Of a stretch of 21,188 nt of DNA, positions 15,146 to 21,188 are shown piece after piece. Position 1 is the stretch's first letter. Every line of letters begins with the position of its first letter. The notes beneath the pieces were generated by a model. That model was not told where the DNA came from, ran no database searches, and saw only the letters and a program-made list of their open reading frames with translations. The stretch is taken from positions 1-21,188 of the forward strand of contig QMWW01000002.1 of the NCBI GenBank assembly GCA_003661825.1, in the 5' to 3' direction. A program made the position numbers and the translations under genes. This DNA comes from Thermoprotei archaeon. GTDB lineage: Archaea > Thermoproteota > Thermoprotei_A > Sulfolobales > Desulfurococcaceae.

Positions 15146-16096
15146 ATGGAAATAATAGGTATAGATACTAAAGCTTTAGAGAGTGCTTCACGAGTAATTC
15201 TAAAGAGAGATTTTACCTTTAAGCCATTAGATCTATTTGATGAAAGATTTTATCCAAGCCGTAAAACCGAGAGAGAAGAGGTACTTCGATACTTTCTCGT
15301 AATGGTAGCGCTAGATCACAGATTAAGTAGACCGGGTAAACCATATGAGGCTTGTATTGAAGAAGGTTGCTACCATGGAGCCGATCTTCTTTACAGGCTT
15401 GGTATGATAATGTTTAAAGAAAACCCGGAGTTCTTCTCCCCAAACAATCTATGCAGGGTATCAATTGATGATATTAAGAACTGGCTTTCCATAGGTAGTG
15501 CTGAACCGCCAGATCCAGAGGTAAGAGCCTTTCTCTTACGGGATCTTGGAGTAAAGCTTAACAAGCTGTATGGTGGTAAAGTAGAGAACCTTTTAAGTAG
15601 TAGTAAAGGAGTACTTAGAGGATTTGGCGCTAATCCCGGTTTAATAGATCTCCTCAGATGTTTTAGGGCGTACGAAGATCCTGTTGAAAAGAAAGCTATG
15701 TTGTTAGTGAAGTTCTTGATAAACCGCGGTCTTTACAAGCCTCTCGATAAACCTGATGTCCCGGTAGATAATCATTTGTCGAGGATAGCGTATAGGCTTG
15801 GAATAGTCATGGTGTCTGGAAAGCTTTGGGAAAAGATTAGGAGGGGCGTGGAAGTAGATAGGGAGGAAGACGTATTGCTCAGACTAGCTGTTCGCAGAGC
15901 CTATAGGATGCTTGTAGATAAAACGGGAATAGATCCCTGTATGCTAGACGACTTCTTTTGGGTTATGGGTAGAGAGGTCTGTATTCGCGATACACCATTA
16001 TGCGATAAATGCGTGTTTAGAAACGTGTGTTTAGCAAAGAGAAACAGGTCTTTTATGGTTAGCGAGCACCTACACTTTAATACGTGGTACTACTAA
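15146..16096 (+). CDS. HhH-GPD glycosylase-related protein with EndoIII-type 4Fe-4S loop
   Basis: This 316-residue protein ends in a textbook iron-sulfur loop, C279-x6-C286-x2-C289-x5-C295, the spacing of endonuclease III and MutY. Before it, VDNHLSRIAYRLGIV (207-221) matches the EndoIII VDTHxxRVxxRLG element, so D208 falls at the catalytic aspartate. The region around EKKAMLLVKF (181-190), with K182/K183, sits where the HhH and catalytic lysine would be, but the LPGVGxKTA helix-hairpin-helix is degenerate and the spacing to D208 is some seven residues longer. The N-terminal 110 residues (RYFLVMVALDHRLSR, YHGADLLYRLG) are unlike classical EndoIII and faintly recall queuosine-salvage (DUF2419) proteins. 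It may be a DNA glycosylase with unusual substrate or an RNA/nucleoside-acting relative. The winged-helix gene downstream, 11 bases away, is probably co-expressed. Confidence 0.75.
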   Translation: MEIIGIDTKALESASRVILKRDFTFKPLDLFDERFYPSRKTEREEVLRYFLVMVALDHRLSRPGKPYEACIEEGCYHGADLLYRLGMIMFKENPEFFSPNNLCRVSIDDIKNWLSIGSAEPPDPEVRAFLLRDLGVKLNKLYGGKVENLLSSSKGVLRGFGANPGLIDLLRCFRAYEDPVEKKAMLLVKFLINRGLYKPLDKPDVPVDNHLSRIAYRLGIVMVSGKLWEKIRRGVEVDREEDVLLRLAVRRAYRMLVDKTGIDPCMLDDFFWVMGREVCIRDTPLCDKCVFRNVCLAKRNRSFMVSEHLHFNTWYY

Positions 16097-16107
16097 GTGG
16101 TGATAAC

Positions 16108-16458
16108 ATGTCTTCGCAAGAACCTAAGCCTAGTTTCAGAGATATTCTAAGCTTATCTAAGCTCGAGAGACTAATAATGGAGTACTTTATCAAACACATA
16201 AGCGTTGGCGAGATCATTGGTGTTCTCGAGCTACGTGACGAGGTCAAGAGGAGAAGAGATCAGGAGCTAGTTCCGGAATTTGACGATGTCGTTATAGAGC
16301 TTGAGATAAATAAGGCTCTAGCCCGCCTAGTTGAGAAGGGTTTTTTAGAACATGTTAGCGGATGTTATAACTTAGCCGAGCATTTGAGGAAGGAAATGAT
16401 CAAAAAGCTCGGAAGACTGGATCCGGGTTTACCAAAGGATCTAAACAAGCTTATATAG
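16108..16458 (+). CDS. Small winged-helix-like protein
   Basis: This 116-residue protein is read from the ATG at 16108, which has GGTGAT just upstream; an earlier in-frame start at 16084 would overlap the preceding gene by 13 bases and lacks a site. The fold reads as helices with a wing: LSKLERLIMEYFIKHISVGE, then VLELRDEVKRRR, then VIELEINKALARLVEKGFLE with HVSGCYNLAEHLRK closing. That resembles a winged-helix DNA-binding or subunit-interaction domain. It probably forms a two-gene unit with the Fe-S glycosylase-like protein, and the two may act together. Its last 8 bases overlap the end of the convergent methyltransferase gene. The specific function is unknown. Confidence 0.75.
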   Translation: MSSQEPKPSFRDILSLSKLERLIMEYFIKHISVGEIIGVLELRDEVKRRRDQELVPEFDDVVIELEINKALARLVEKGFLEHVSGCYNLAEHLRKEMIKKLGRLDPGLPKDLNKLI

Positions 16459-17323
16459 ATTTCCTTGGTTTAAACGCTATGTAGCCTAGCGTTCTATGAT
16501 CGTAAAGTACTGGATAGAACCCAGCTCTTCTCAGCCGCTCTCCAATACCCTTAACAATACTTGGCGCACTATGTTTTCTCGGTTCTCCCGTGTAGTGGTA
16601 GAGTCTTCCGCCTGGCTTAAGCACACGGTATAGTTCACGGTAAAATTCTATGCCATAGAGAGCTCCGGTGCTACTGGTGTATCTGGGTGGATCGTGTAAT
16701 ATCTTATCGAAAGATTCTGTATCAAATTTCTTGACAATATCCGTTACATCTCCTCTATATATCATTATGTTGTTGTTAACTAATCTGTGGCTCCAAGGAT
16801 TTCTCTCAGCGATCCATAGGACGTTTTCATCTATTTCAACGCTGTATACATTTCTTGCTCCACGGATTAGTGAGTGAATAGCCGTGTATCCTAGCCCGAG
16901 ACAGGTATCTAGTACGGTATCTCCTGGACTTATTTTTAGCTTTCTGACCTTAAGCTCGGAGTCTTTCCAGGGGGTAATCCCTGTTATACGATGCATATGG
17001 ATTCCACTGATCTCCAGTGTTGGAGCAGTTTTAGCTTCGACTACTTTAAGCTTGTAGAAACCCTTAGGACACGCTCTTACTACTTCGTATACTCTACCAC
17101 TTGGCTCGTATAGTACTACTCGATCATAGCTACTTGGCATTACGTCGTTGATCTTGATACTATAATCATCGATCAGCAGTACTCCTCTCTCGACCAATAC
17201 TCTCTTAGTAGATATTCCTATATCAAGGGTGATCTCAATACATCCTCTCGCTTCTTTCAGTTTTTCTAGCAAATACTTTGTAAACCAGTATCCCTTAACG
17301 GGTTTAAACGTGTATGTATACAT
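16451..17323 (-). CDS. SAM-dependent methyltransferase, archaeal COG2521 type
   Basis: This 290-residue class I methyltransferase has a 125-residue N-terminal domain of beta character, followed by a Rossmann fold. Motif I is VLDTCLGLGYTAI (about 136-148), the acidic residue after strand 2 is in YSVEIDEN, and motif IV is HDPPRYTSS, a DPPR in place of the NPPY/DPPF of amino-group methyltransferases. LKPGGRLYHYTGEP and the final GYIAFKPR complete the fold. From memory this matches the uncharacterised archaeal COG2521 group, whose N-terminal domain and DPP motif suggest RNA or another nucleic acid as substrate. It starts 12 bases after the NikR-like gene with a GAGG site and so is probably expressed with the metal-transport genes. 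Its 3' end overlaps the opposite gene by 8 bases. Confidence 0.85.
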   Translation of the reverse strand: MYTYTFKPVKGYWFTKYLLEKLKEARGCIEITLDIGISTKRVLVERGVLLIDDYSIKINDVMPSSYDRVVLYEPSGRVYEVVRACPKGFYKLKVVEAKTAPTLEISGIHMHRITGITPWKDSELKVRKLKISPGDTVLDTCLGLGYTAIHSLIRGARNVYSVEIDENVLWIAERNPWSHRLVNNNIMIYRGDVTDIVKKFDTESFDKILHDPPRYTSSTGALYGIEFYRELYRVLKPGGRLYHYTGEPRKHSAPSIVKGIGERLRRAGFYPVLYDHRTLGYIAFKPRKSI

Positions 17324-17335
17324 GCCATTAGCCTC

Positions 17336-17725
17336 TTAGCCCAAAGGCTTAGTAGGTAGCGAGACGTACCTAGTTAGGATCATCTTTCTACTCAACTCGC
17401 TATGCAGTTTTACTATTTCATTTGAATCGCCTTCTACAACATATATCTCTATACAGAGCCTACCTACATGTATATGGCTATAGCTCTTTACAACGCTGTG
17501 ATATTTATCTACGACATCTCTCCTACTCTCGCTACTTGTCATTCTCACACATATTAGTACTCCCAGACACCTATGTTTTTGGGTATAGTGAACGTGTTCG
17601 TGAACGTATTCTCTAACCGCTTCTGTGACTAATTTCGATCTATCACAGCCTATGATCTCGGCTAGTCTATCGAGATCGTGGGCCAGTTCCTCGGGTATCG
17701 ATACACCGAATCTTCTTTTACTCAT
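17336..17725 (-). CDS. NikR-like ribbon-helix-helix metal regulator with altered metal site
   Basis: This 129-residue protein has the NikR layout. It opens with an N-terminal RHH (RFGVSIPEELAHDLDRLAE with the turn CDRSKLVTEAVREYV), and a ferredoxin-like ACT-type metal domain follows. Canonical NikR uses His76, His87, His89 and Cys95. Here the visible set is H76, H84, H86 and C91. By spacing from the HxH pair, the position of canonical His76 is D73 and our H76 matches canonical His79. The HxH-to-Cys loop is also one residue shorter (HIHVGRLC). A His-rich linker (YVHEHVHYTQKH) sits between domains. The gene overlaps the permease gene by 4 bases (ATGA), so it is translationally coupled to a TroA/ZnuA-class transporter, not a nickel (NikABCDE or NikMQ) one. 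It probably represses the 19590-19642 promoter region. The metal is uncertain. Confidence 0.85.
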   Translation of the reverse strand: MSKRRFGVSIPEELAHDLDRLAEIIGCDRSKLVTEAVREYVHEHVHYTQKHRCLGVLICVRMTSSESRRDVVDKYHSVVKSYSHIHVGRLCIEIYVVEGDSNEIVKLHSELSRKMILTRYVSLPTKPLG

Positions 17726-18579
17726 TTCTTATGCCTCACGAGAGCAACTATATACATTATTACTAATGCTAGACCAGTTAAGCCTGTAGGTGATAGATCT
17801 AATAGAACACCCATGTGCAAGCCCGTTAAAGAAGCGGTAACAGCTACGAGGATGGATAGATTGACAGTATCCCACGCGCTCCTACCCCTGATAACAGCTA
17901 TGCTGGGGGGAAGCAAGACTAGTACATGTACCAGTATGTAGCCTACTACTCTAAGCAATCCTACAGTACAGAGCCCTAGCAGAGTATAAGCTAGTACATC
18001 ATAAACCTTGTCGTTCACTCCTACTAAGCGTGCCATATCTCTATCAACTCCAAGTGACACCTGTTCCCTATACGTTAAAAGAGTTAGAATAGCTACACTT
18101 ATTGCTAGTAAAAGAGCTACTACGGCTTCATCCCAGCTCGCTAGCAGAGGATCGCCCATTATTATGGCTGAGAGACTGAATTCTATTGGATAGCTCGATA
18201 GAACATAGTATACTACGAGTATGCTGAACGAAGCCGTAAAGCCGACTATAACCGAGGTAGCTATGTTAGCATCTATTCCTTTGCGAATTAAGTATCCGGC
18301 TGTGTAGATTACTATGATGCTATAGGCTATGGCATATAACAGCTCATAGCCGCCGAAAAAGCTAGCGGTAGGTATAGCTAGCGCTATGGCTAGTAAGGCT
18401 ACGTGCGGGCTCGCCGCAGCTAAGAAGTATAGCCTTCTTACAGCCACTATAGCGCTTAATACTCCATAGGCTAAACCTGCTGAAATCATCACGATGATCC
18501 AGATCGGGTTGTAGAGGGTACTAAGCACTATAGCATAAAGTACTAAAGTCGTATAGAGGGCTATGTATAGTCTATTCAT
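17722..18579 (-). CDS. Metal ABC transporter permease (ABC-3, ZnuB/TroC-like)
   Basis: This 285-residue membrane protein has about eight hydrophobic segments and the ABC-3 family pattern: early GLAYGVLSAIVAVRRLYFLA with AAASPHVALLAIAL, then the middle coupling region SLGVDRDMARLVGVNDKVYD, and the late YILVHVLVLLPPSIAVI. The family moves Zn, Mn or Fe ions through a dimer driven by a separate ATPase. The ATG overlaps the stop of the binding-protein gene by 4 bases, and the stop overlaps the regulator start by 4 bases. The gene order therefore enforces joint expression. The ATPase it needs is encoded divergently at 19643. Confidence 0.9.
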   Translation of the reverse strand: MNRLYIALYTTLVLYAIVLSTLYNPIWIIVMISAGLAYGVLSAIVAVRRLYFLAAASPHVALLAIALAIPTASFFGGYELLYAIAYSIIVIYTAGYLIRKGIDANIATSVIVGFTASFSILVVYYVLSSYPIEFSLSAIIMGDPLLASWDEAVVALLLAISVAILTLLTYREQVSLGVDRDMARLVGVNDKVYDVLAYTLLGLCTVGLLRVVGYILVHVLVLLPPSIAVIRGRSAWDTVNLSILVAVTASLTGLHMGVLLDLSPTGLTGLALVIMYIVALVRHKK

Positions 18580-19571
18580 TTTTCTCTACACCATATAGCT
18601 GTGAGCATTAAGGCATACACTAGAATGCCTAGCGCTATAGCTACGTAGTCAATGATATAGAATCTTCTATTTACCCGGCTATGCTCTGCTGATACATTGT
18701 AATTTTGGATAGAGCTGGCTATGCTTGCTACCTGTAGAGACACGTATCTTAGCTTTTCTATAGTTGTCCCCTTGGACATAGGTGAGGGGATCAATAGTAC
18801 TGGTATGCCAGTTTCTATAGCTTTTTTGATCAGCCACTCGCTGTACTTAGATCTGTATTGTTCAGTAACGACTACTAAGCCTATTTTACCCTCTATAAGT
18901 GCTTTTTCTACTACCGCTAGATCCGGGTTTGCCTGTAGGCCATGTTCTGCTACTACTAAGTACTTTAGCTTTATTCCTATCCACTCAACAGCATATTGTA
19001 CTACCGGAGAATCCGCTACAGCATCTATACTTAACTTTGGAGTAGAAGCTACTACTCGTTCAACTTGTTTCCTGATACTACTTATTCTTTCAAAATAGTA
19101 TGTTTTACAGCTAGGGTTTAGTCTAGCCATCTCTCTAGCTAAGTATTCCATGTAAGTGATAAAGTTTTCGGGGTCGTATATAGGCATGTGGTAGTTGGGA
19201 GTACCTAGTACGGGGTTTTTCCTGATCACGATCCCTGGTATCTTGGGTATCTCTATTACTCTAGCCTTTATCTCTCCCTTCTCAGCCATTTCGCTTATCT
19301 TGGCTTCAAATGATGTGTGGCCAGTGGTTACTATCAAGTCTGCTTTCTTTATTATTTCTATATCGCTCGGCGTTAGTGTGTATTCATGGGGGTCAACACC
19401 ATATGGCACGAGGTAATCTATTCTATCTCCTGGACAAGCTATTAATTCTAGATCGTCTACTAAGCTAGGAAAAGAAGCGATTACGAACAGGCCATTGGTG
19501 CGAGCCTGCGGGATAATAGCTCCTACCACGGCTATTAAAGCTAAGAGTAACACGTATTTTGCTCTATTCAT
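18576..19571 (-). CDS. Metal-binding protein of a TroA/ZnuA-type ABC transporter, C-terminally anchored
   Basis: This 331-residue extracytoplasmic protein has a signal peptide (YVLLLALIAVVGAII), two TroA lobes and an unusual C-terminal transmembrane helix (IIDYVAIALGILVYALMLTAI) with a short basic-acidic tail. It probably stays on the membrane through that helix. Ligand one is the His of GVDPHEY and ligand two the His of NYHMPIYDP. The third position, His or Glu in relatives, aligns with ADSPVVQYA and so would be Asp or Ser. The fourth, usually an Asp, aligns with IPSPMSKG, where Ser stands. The site is thus atypical, and Zn, Mn or another metal cannot be assigned. The ATG at 19571 is chosen over 19589 because the TATA element at 19590-19602 is only bases away from the latter and 26 from the former. 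Confidence 0.88.
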   Translation of the reverse strand: MNRAKYVLLLALIAVVGAIIPQARTNGLFVIASFPSLVDDLELIACPGDRIDYLVPYGVDPHEYTLTPSDIEIIKKADLIVTTGHTSFEAKISEMAEKGEIKARVIEIPKIPGIVIRKNPVLGTPNYHMPIYDPENFITYMEYLAREMARLNPSCKTYYFERISSIRKQVERVVASTPKLSIDAVADSPVVQYAVEWIGIKLKYLVVAEHGLQANPDLAVVEKALIEGKIGLVVVTEQYRSKYSEWLIKKAIETGIPVLLIPSPMSKGTTIEKLRYVSLQVASIASSIQNYNVSAEHSRVNRRFYIIDYVAIALGILVYALMLTAIWCREK

Positions 19572-19589
19572 ATTAACACCGTTGTGCAT

Positions 19590-19602
19590 GGATTTAAATA
19601 TT
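19590..19602 (-). promoter_or_regulatory. TATA box of the metal transporter operon, flanked by short inverted arms
   Basis: On the minus strand the box reads AATATTTAAATCC, about 26 bases from the ATG at 19571, so the message is likely leaderless or nearly so. GGAT (19590-19593) and ATCC (19604-19607) are short inverted arms around it that a repressor dimer might use. These arms are only 4 bases, so chance is possible. Confidence 0.5.
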
Positions 19603-19611
19603 TATCCTATT

Positions 19612-19628
19612 TAACTATGCATAACTAT
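19612..19628. repeat. Tandem TAACTAT repeat with 10-bp period
   Basis: TAACTAT occurs at 19612-19618 and 19622-19628, one helical turn apart, between the divergent metal transporter genes. RHH proteins can bind phased heptads, and the cluster encodes a NikR-like RHH protein, so this is a candidate operator. Confidence 0.5.
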
Positions 19629-19642
19629 ACTGGGGATTATAT

Positions 19643-20416
19643 TTGTACTCGATAGTGGTAGAGAAACTAGGCGTTTCAATAGGTAACAACCTCGTGTTCA
19701 GGGATCTATCGTTCGAATACAGAGGTTATGGCTTAATCCAGGTATTGGGACCAAATGGTGCAGGTAAAACAACGCTGCTTAGAGCTATAGCAGGTTTTAT
19801 TAAACCCTTCAAGGGTAAGGTCGTGATCAACGGTGTAGACGTTACTGGTAATCCCCGTAAAGCGGGAAGATACGTAGGGTTTGTTCCACAAGTAACTAGC
19901 TTAACAAGGATAGAGTACCCTGTAACGCTGTATGATCTAGTGGCGTGCTGCTATATACTCAGGAGGAGGTGGCCCCGGATAAATCTCTCTAAGAAGGAAC
20001 ACGAGTATATTAGAGAGATCTTGTTCAAACTAGGTATACAGCAGAGCAAATGGTATAAAAAGGTAAATGAGCTCAGCGGGGGTGAGAAACAAAGAGGATA
20101 TATAGCTAGGGCACTAGTACTTGATCCCCCGCTGCTCTTGCTTGATGAACCATTTAGTAGTATAGATCCAAGGGGTAGAGTGGAGCTCGCTAATATGATA
20201 GTAGATCTAAGCAGTAGGAAGATCATAATAGTTACTAGTCACGATCCAACGATACTGCTGCCATACACCAATAGGGTTCTGCTCTTAGGGAGGAATCAGT
20301 GGTTCTACGGCAAACCCGAAGAAGTGTTAAGCGAGGATATTCTGCATAAGGTTTATGGAGAAGCTTTAGTGAAAATAAGTGAAAAACACATTCACATATA
20401 TGACTCACATGTTTAA
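19643..20416 (+). CDS. Metal ABC transporter ATPase (ZnuC/TroB-like)
   Basis: This 257-residue cytoplasmic ATPase powers metal uptake by the permease encoded opposite. It has Walker A GPNGAGKTT (36-44), Q-loop FVPQVT, the signature LSGGEKQRGYIARAL, Walker B LLLLDEPFSS with its catalytic Glu, a D-loop SIDPRG and the switch His in IVTSHDP. The start is a TTG with a GGGGA site 7 bases upstream; no upstream ATG is in frame. Its divergent placement 53-71 bases from the binding-protein gene implies joint control from the shared AT-rich gap. The last residues carry a His-rich tail (EKHIHIYDSHV), which might touch metal. Its stop is 1 base from the end of the opposing DUF711 gene. Confidence 0.93.
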   Translation: MYSIVVEKLGVSIGNNLVFRDLSFEYRGYGLIQVLGPNGAGKTTLLRAIAGFIKPFKGKVVINGVDVTGNPRKAGRYVGFVPQVTSLTRIEYPVTLYDLVACCYILRRRWPRINLSKKEHEYIREILFKLGIQQSKWYKKVNELSGGEKQRGYIARALVLDPPLLLLDEPFSSIDPRGRVELANMIVDLSSRKIIIVTSHDPTILLPYTNRVLLLGRNQWFYGKPEEVLSEDILHKVYGEALVKISEKHIHIYDSHV

Positions 20417-20417
20417 C

Positions 20418-21188
20418 TTAGTAGTTAATTATGGGTACCTTACCGAACTTCCCTAGATCGATCGTATCTCCAGCCAATCCACTAACGGGTATAGCCCTTA
20501 AGGCCATGGGTCTCCTCTTCACTCTCCATATACTGTACGTATCTAGTATGAATCTTGCTAATTCCCTCTTAGATGAAGGAATAACTATCATATCAGGGCC
20601 TGCCACACAAGTAGCTGTATACGCTAACAAGGTACTGGCTCTTAGTATTCCTTCTCTACCAGCTTTGATCAAGAGTGAGTCTTCTGCGTAGGGTAGCATT
20701 ACTTCGTTGAATCCAGTAGCTCTACCTGCTATTCTAGCTATTTCTTGGATGATCTCGTTTAATCTGTACACTCCATAGTTAAATCCGGGAGATAAGAACT
20801 TATAACCCATAGCCTCTATGAGATCTACAACGCTATTTTCCATCCATGGCGAAATACTGTAGTCGAAAAGTACTCTTTCTAGCCCTAGTTTGTTCTTAGT
20901 TATCTTCAGCAAGTCTTCAACAATATTGATTAGATACTTGTAAAAGCTGTTTAGCTCGCCGTGTTCTCTATAATACCTCTTCATAGTACTCGGCAGTAAA
21001 AATGAGTAGCCAACTCCGATCTTACCGCTACTAGTAGAATCAGGAAAGTATGGGGTCTCTAAGGGATCTGTGTGATAAGCCAGTGCTATCCTTGTAGCTG
21101 ATACCGGGTCATTTTCACTTACTCTATGGATTATGCTTGATGCTCTCTCGGAGCATTGCAGGGGATCGCTCCAAGAGCAGTATAACGA
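20418..21188 (-). CDS. DUF711 (UPF0210) family protein, N-terminus beyond the window
   Basis: The minus frame is open from the right edge to the stop at 20418, giving 256 residues of a gene whose start lies outside. An internal ATG at 20984 is not the true start, because 68 in-frame codons precede it (they include DPLETPYFPDS). The C-terminal part shows the family blocks FDYSISPWMENSVVDLIEA, then GYKFLSPGFNYGVYRLNE, then RATGFNEVMLPYAEDSLL, then LLAYTATCVAGPDMIVIP, and ends IDLGKFGKVPII. From memory these match COG2848 (DUF711), a widely conserved protein of unknown biochemical role. A link to the neighbouring metal transporter is unproven; the genes are convergent. Confidence 0.85.
   Translation of the reverse strand, partial: SLYCSWSDPLQCSERASSIIHRVSENDPVSATRIALAYHTDPLETPYFPDSTSSGKIGVGYSFLLPSTMKRYYREHGELNSFYKYLINIVEDLLKITKNKLGLERVLFDYSISPWMENSVVDLIEAMGYKFLSPGFNYGVYRLNEIIQEIARIAGRATGFNEVMLPYAEDSLLIKAGREGILRASTLLAYTATCVAGPDMIVIPSSKRELARFILDTYSIWRVKRRPMALRAIPVSGLAGDTIDLGKFGKVPIINY

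Noticed and set aside
1..21188. CRISPR arrays, insertion sequences, transposases or integrase sites
   Set aside because: No spaced direct repeats, transposase motifs or terminal inverted repeats were seen. Gaps are short and gene order looks like ordinary chromosome.

Overview
The window looks like chromosomal DNA from a hyperthermophilic crenarchaeon, probably Desulfurococcales or close to it. The signs are AT-rich DNA with GC-rich structured RNA standing out, heavy use of AGG/AGA and ATA codons, TATA-box promoters, GGTG/GAGG ribosome sites mixed with apparently leaderless genes, GTG and TTG starts, an archaeal-type AspRS, indolepyruvate:ferredoxin oxidoreductase, and a di-myo-inositol-phosphate (DIP) solute pathway. 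The genus is inference. No mobile element, CRISPR array or tRNA was found.

Left part (1-4440): on the minus strand AspRS is followed by myo-inositol-1-phosphate synthase and an overlapping CDP-alcohol phosphatidyltransferase of the DIPP-synthase type, cut by the left edge. These two carry out the first and a later step of DIP synthesis. Upstream of AspRS lies a GC-rich, strongly folded, probable non-coding RNA (about 3181-3336). It is followed by two convergent unknown genes that both end in arginine-rich tails.

Middle (4600-9310): iorAB (2-oxoacid oxidation of aromatic amino-acid keto acids; iorA appears to need a non-AUG start), a TtuA/NcsA-type tRNA thiolase, a 63-residue helical protein, and a coiled-coil plus ribbon-helix-helix protein whose promoter sits inside a 19-bp-arm inverted repeat.

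9363-14354: a four-gene minus-strand operon for a BMP-type nucleoside ABC transporter (binding protein, double ATPase, two permeases), with a small U-rich hairpin after the binding-protein gene.

Right part (14532-21188): a beta-rich unknown protein diverges from a HhH-glycosylase-like protein with an EndoIII-type 4Fe-4S loop and a small winged-helix-like protein. Next is a metal-transport cluster: binding protein, permease, NikR-like regulator and COG2521 methyltransferase are tightly coupled on the minus strand, and the transporter ATPase diverges from them. Both the binding protein and the regulator have altered metal-ligand sets. A DUF711 (UPF0210) gene runs off the right edge.

The most interesting items are the unassigned structured RNA, the palindromic autoregulatory promoter of the coiled-coil RHH protein, the atypical metal uptake/regulation module, and the Fe-S glycosylase relative. 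I see no clear evidence of a wholly new multi-gene defence or mobile system.
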